From: Costus lasius
Taxonomy: Eukaryota > Streptophyta > Magnoliopsida > Zingiberales > Costaceae
Direction: 5' to 3'
Length of the DNA stretch: 64,000 bases
NCBI GenBank assembly: GCA_027563935.2
Contig: CM050450.1
Coordinates: 32,537,439-32,601,438, forward strand
Position 1 is the first letter of the stretch; each line of letters starts with the position of its first letter. The notes under the pieces are model-generated. The model ran no database searches and was not told the DNA's origin. It saw only the letters and a list, made by a program, of their open reading frames with translations. Of the stretch, positions 59,739 through 64,000 are shown one piece after another. The position numbers and the translations under genes were made by a program.

Positions 59739-61387
59739 TGTTGGGGTATGCCCTTAAGGCTAATGTTTGAGGCCTTGGGTTATTATCAGTATCATGTATA
59801 AACTATGTTTTATAAAGGCAATTGTTGTTATTCAGGTTGTTACATTATCTGCTGCTGTTATGTATACTTCTGAATAATGTCTCAATGGTGTTCAGCTTGG
59901 CTGACATGCAGTATTGTCCTTAGTCGAGATATCTTGGTGAACATGAGACAGCCTTGATATGATTGAGACTAATATGTGTTCTGATCTTATAGGATGCTTC
60001 GAGCATGGAATAAGATTTAGACACATAGGTGCATTGGATGTACTGGACTGACCCTACTTAGGATGTTCAATTGTTTGTCACAATGTGAATAATCCTTGTA
60101 TGCAAGATAATGGCATATTTCCTCTAACTTGAGATCACTTCTGTTTCTAAATGATGATTGGCATTATCTTGAGGTAGTTCAATATCATTTGAAAAATTAA
60201 TGGTTAAGGATTATCTTGGATAATGGGCATGAGTCATGTTAGGGCACTAGTGATAGATAAAGGATTGCCTCTCCTTATTGGAGTGTGATGTTCTATAGGG
60301 GCCCCCTGGATGAGATGGTTGAGAAAGTGTATGGCCATACCCAGATGACTATGTTCATCTGATCTAACCATTCTCATCATGTTGGAGTTACACGCTTGAC
60401 ACGCTTGTCCAACGAGAACATCCAGTAGCAAAGGAAACATGTATGCCAAGTGAATTGGATTCACACTTGTGCTGTGGTTTCGGTGTAGTCTTGGAAGACT
60501 CTTTCCTTCATATCGGGAGACAGTGATGTGTTGCTAGATACCCCTCTCTGATCGTGATAATGTAAGTTATCGTTACCGACGTTGAAGGAAACCCTTAGGG
60601 TCGCACAATTTGATGATATGGCTTACTTATATCAGATCGTGTGGATTGAATTGTTTTAGTCCAATTTAAAGGAATTTAAACTCTGATTTGAAGTGAGATC
60701 TGGTCTGATCATGTTTGATTGATTAGGGCTTGAGATCGGTAAGCTTCGATCGGGAGAATTGATGCTTGATCGATGAGATCAAGAAGATCAAGAGATGTGT
60801 GGTTAGATCTTGAGCCATTTGGTTCAAAGAGATCTAAACCATGGCTGGTTCGATTTGGTCTTTGAACCAAATAGAATTGAACCGGTTCACTTAGTGAACG
60901 CTTGGTTCAAAGGAGAAGGAAGTTTCGATGGTTCACTTTGAGTGAATGCATGAGTATTAAGCACTTACTATATTTGGAAGTCGGTTTTCCATTTTGGAAA
61001 ATGCCTCCACGATTGTAACGTGGCTCGCCCCCTCTTCTCCTCCCGTTTTTTCCTCTCGTGTGGTAGTGAGTCTTCACGCCAAGGAAGAGAGTTCAAACAG
61101 CCGAGAGAGAAAAACATCTCCTTGTACACGATCAAGTTTTCCTTGGATCTTTGCTAGCACAAAGAGCACAAGGGAGTAAGCCTTCAACATCTTGTGTGTG
61201 ACCTCTTTGGAGAAGAGCCGATCGCCCTTTCTTCTTCCAAGTCATCACTCGAGCAATGGCCATGGTAATGCTTCAATCATCCTCTTATGGTTGGTTATAC
61301 TTACAAGCCATGCGATCTTCATGAAACCTAGTTTTTCCGCCTATGCAAAAATTTAGAAGCGCATCTGACTTAGGTTTCGACCCTTCA
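59739..61387 (+). repeat. 5' LTR of the second copia element
   Basis: 1649 bp from TGTTGGGGTATGCCC to ACCCTTCA. It is the reverse-orientation homologue of 45492-47179 with many substitutions. Confidence 0.9.
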
Positions 61388-61389
61388 AT

Positions 61390-61401
61390 TGGTATCAGAG
61401 C
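61390..61401 (+). other. Primer binding site of the second copia element
   Basis: TGGTATCAGAGC, a full match to the tRNA-iMet-type site, two bases after the LTR. Confidence 0.92.
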
Positions 61402-63221
61402 ATCAGGTTTATTTTGACTTGTTGCATATGATTGCCTTGATGTGATCCATGTTTGATTTATAGGATAGATCTTCTACATGTTCACATGCGCTTACTTGAT
61501 GACAAGATTACATATTGTGTTTGCGCATGTATCCATGTTGTTTAAAGTTTGCGCATGTTTCATAGATGTTTTTCAAACAAAAATTTACTTCATGCGCGCC
61601 CCTTCATTTAGATCTATCTAAGCGCCTGCTTTAAACTCTTAGACGGGTTAATAGGGTTGAAGTCATTAGTCAAAGTCTGGACCCAACAGCCTAATCAGAC
61701 CATCTGACAGCCTAGATGGGTCGGCCAGATAGCACCTGTGCGCAAGCAATACAGGTGGCTATAGGTCGGCTGCAGAAGGGCGTGTAGCGATGTCTGATTG
61801 AGGCGCCTGGTGAACGATCATGATTAAGGCCCGGGGTCACACCCGCTTGCCAGAAATCATGTGGGACGTTCAGCCCTTAAGGCATGCATAGTTGACCACA
61901 AGGTCGACGCAAGTCAGTTATGATTGGGTGCGTGCAAGGGCAGTGGGTCTGACTTGGTCTGATGAGTGGATACCTATTAATGGACCGTTGTAAGGTAGTA
62001 GGGCACATAAGGAAATAAAATTGATGCCATGGGTTTTCAAAATTTTATTTTCTGTTTGGATCACATGGATGCTTGTTTATCATGGTGAATGGATGTCTAT
62101 TTAATCTTATGTGGGCTGCCCTTATTTGTGTGCTGTGCTGGGGCCTGCGTGCCTGGAATTGATTTATAAATTTTGCTGTGATCTGTGAATCACACTTTAA
62201 TTTATGAAAATTATATAATTGACCTGCGTGTCAAACCTTGTCTAGATACATTAAAAATGTAATTTGATCAGACATGAGCACACATGGCAGAGACGCTTGC
62301 AGCAAGTGGCTTCACCAGGTGGTGGGTCTAGAGTTCGACTCTAGAAAAGGCGCAACCAGTCTGGTGGGTGCATTTAGGCTGCAAAGGGCGCCTTGGGCCC
62401 GGGCCGGGCCAGATGAAGTGAAAGAGACCCATAAAGAGCTCAAGTGAGGACTTGTGTAAAACTAGGGTTTTACTTAGGCTTTTATGGGCGTTTACCACAT
62501 AAGATCATTGTGCTTTCTACTTACTGTTTTAAGTAATATTAGCACAAGTATATTTATTCTTCTGCTATCACCATAGATCTTGCATGATAGTAAGAAGATA
62601 AAATGGACCGTTAAAATCCAACGAAATATCAAGCTCGAAAGCCTTCTGATGCGAAATCTCACTGTTCTGACTATCGTTGGGGCCGTGTTGTACCCACTCA
62701 GTGGGCACGCCCAGCTATCTTCAGACGGTGTGTGATTACACCTACATGCTACAGAGTAGGGATTTATCCCTTCTCGTTGCTCAGCATAGCACGTGGTGGT
62801 CCAGGGAGTAGGTCAGGTCAGCTTGACCATATGGGCTACATATTGAGCATATGATAGCTATATGGAGGCAGCCATCTTAGGAATCAGAAAATGTGTTGTA
62901 CCAACTCAGTTGGCGCAGTCTTCTGGATTGCCTAGATGAAGGGGAATCGCACGGGTTGGCGATTGGCATGGATAGCCTACCAGTGATTAGTGCTTGAACT
63001 CTCTGTGCATCTTATCTCGCCTGAGCGGGACGCAGAGATCAAGTATGAAATCTGGATCCCATCTCACTAAAAGACTTTCACTCTTTCGGGCTGTTTTATT
63101 GGATTTTTCAGTCAGATAAAATAGTGAGAAAAGAATCACTCTTAAGTCCTGGATTGATTCTAACATGGATACTGACCTTGTTGTTCTTGCAATGTTGTAG
63201 ATTCCTGCAGCAACGAACACC
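61402..63221 (+). other. 1.8-kb untranslated leader of the second copia element
   Basis: Homologous to 51085-52886. Twin hairpins lie at 62693-62705 (CCCAC-TCA-GTGGG) and 62901-62913 (CCAAC-TCA-GTTGG), each preceded by TGTTGTA. No gene seen. Confidence 0.75.
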
Positions 63222-64000
63222 ACAGGGCTCAATTTGCGATCCATATTGGAAAAGGAGAAGTTTGCTGGGCCAAACTTCTCAGACTGGTACAGACAGCTTA
63301 AGATTGTGCTTAAGGCTGAGAGGAAGCTGTATGTCCTTGAGTCGGCAATACCGGCTCAACCTGCTGCGAACGCCGCAAGGGCGGTTCGGGATGCTTATGA
63401 GAAGCACGTCAGTGATAGTACTGATGTCGCTTGCCTTATGCTTGCGTCAATGACGCCAGAGCTCCAGCGTCAGCATGAGGATTTGTCTGCTATTGATATT
63501 ATAGCAAATCTCAAGATGCTATATACTGCACAGGCAAGGACAGAACGCTATAACTTGACGAAACTTTTCTTTCATAGCAAACTGACTGAAGGCAGTCCAG
63601 TGGGAGCTCACGTACTCAAGATGATTGGGTACAAGGAGGCTCTAGAGAAACTGGGACACACCATCAATCAGGAACTTGTTGTAGACATTATCCTGCAGTC
63701 TCTCCCGGCCTCTTTCGATCCGTTCATCATTAATTTTAATATGAACAAGATCGACTGTACTCCGGCAGAGTTACTGAACATGCTCTGCACCACAGAGCAG
63801 ACTCTTGAGAAGGGAAAGCCTTCATCCTCTGTCTTGATGGTTCCTTCAAGGAATAAGAAGAAGGGGAAGAAGGGCAAAACCCCTATCAAGAGCTACAACA
63901 AGGCTTTGAAACAAAAGGTGAAACGGTCAAAGGACAACAGATGTTTCCACTGTGGCCAGCTGGGTCACTGGAAGAAGGACTGTAAAGCGCTCCAAGGAGA
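63222..64000 (+). pseudogene. Copia gag, start codon lost, cut by the window edge
   Basis: Open for 259 codons without a stop. It is closely similar to the young copia Gag: LRSILEKEKFAGPNFSDWY, then QSLPASFDPFIINFN and a knuckle CFHCGQLGHWKKDC near 63940. The codon aligned with the young element's ATG is ACA (63222-63224), and the first in-frame ATG lies inside the capsid. Gag of normal length is therefore unlikely unless a non-ATG start is used. Confidence 0.85.

Larger units (their letters stand above)
59739..64000 (+). mobile_element. Second copia element, 5' part, plus strand
   Basis: LTR 59739-61387, primer site, leader and gag run off the window edge. It is related to the young copia element (homologous LTR, leader and gag) but clearly diverged, so it is a different insertion or subfamily. 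The presumed left duplication is GGATG (59734-59738); the right side is not visible. Confidence 0.9.

Noticed and set aside
60234..60464. Open frame antisense in the copia LTR, similar to one at 46478-46681 and 53887-54090
   Set aside because: Similarity follows from LTR homology. Most differences change the amino acid and the end is frameshifted, so there is no sign of protein-level selection.

Overview
This window is repeat DNA from a flowering-plant nuclear genome. I see no host gene in it. Almost every base belongs to LTR retrotransposons of lineages known from plants: Ty3/gypsy chromoviruses, Ty3/gypsy Athila and Ty1/copia. The elements are nested in one another, and four insertions can be closed to the base by 5-bp target-site duplications (TSDs). 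The species cannot be named from this sequence.

Layout. (1) 1-9427: a Tekay/Del-type chromovirus on the minus strand with 2.78-kb near-identical LTRs (the left one cut by the window edge). Its Gag-Pol frame is almost intact but has no zinc knuckle and no protease. (2) 9428-22872: a decayed minus-strand chromovirus. RT/RNase H relics lie at 9830-11110, and its tRNA-iMet primer site and GC-rich 1.5-kb LTR lie at 21355-22872. It is split by (3) 11943-21153: a plus-strand Athila element (TSD CTACG) that carries only broken gag and protease, with a solo LTR at 15233-16995 inside gag. (4) 22873-23946: unassigned AT-rich DNA. (5) 23952-59319: a composite Athila block, LTR-body-LTR-body-LTR, flanked by one TSD, GCAAG. 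Both bodies (A and B) encode only Gag-protease. Body A is interrupted by a complete 12.2-kb Athila element (C, 28069-40315, TSD TCAAT) with gag, protease, RT, RNase H, integrase and an ATHILA ORF-1-type gene. Body B is interrupted by a very young copia element (45492-54588, TSD AAAAG). (6) 59433-59738: a fragment of the same LTR family as 21371-22872 in opposite orientation, cut by (7) 59739-64000: the 5' half of a second, related copia element on the plus strand.

Working together. The copia element and Athila C carry all enzyme domains but are broken by a few lesions. Athila A, B and the 11943-21153 element lack RT and integrase and could have moved only with enzymes supplied by others. Many stop codons are CAG to TAG, as expected from decay of CHG-methylated cytosines in silenced DNA.

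The most unusual signals are non-coding. Each Athila family carries, in its LTRs, a regular array of short palindromes at roughly 65-75-bp spacing, with a different palindrome per family. Two families repeat that palindrome just downstream of pol. Three hairpin motifs recur at fixed places in the Athila bodies, and a pair of hairpins in the copia leader shows compensatory base changes.
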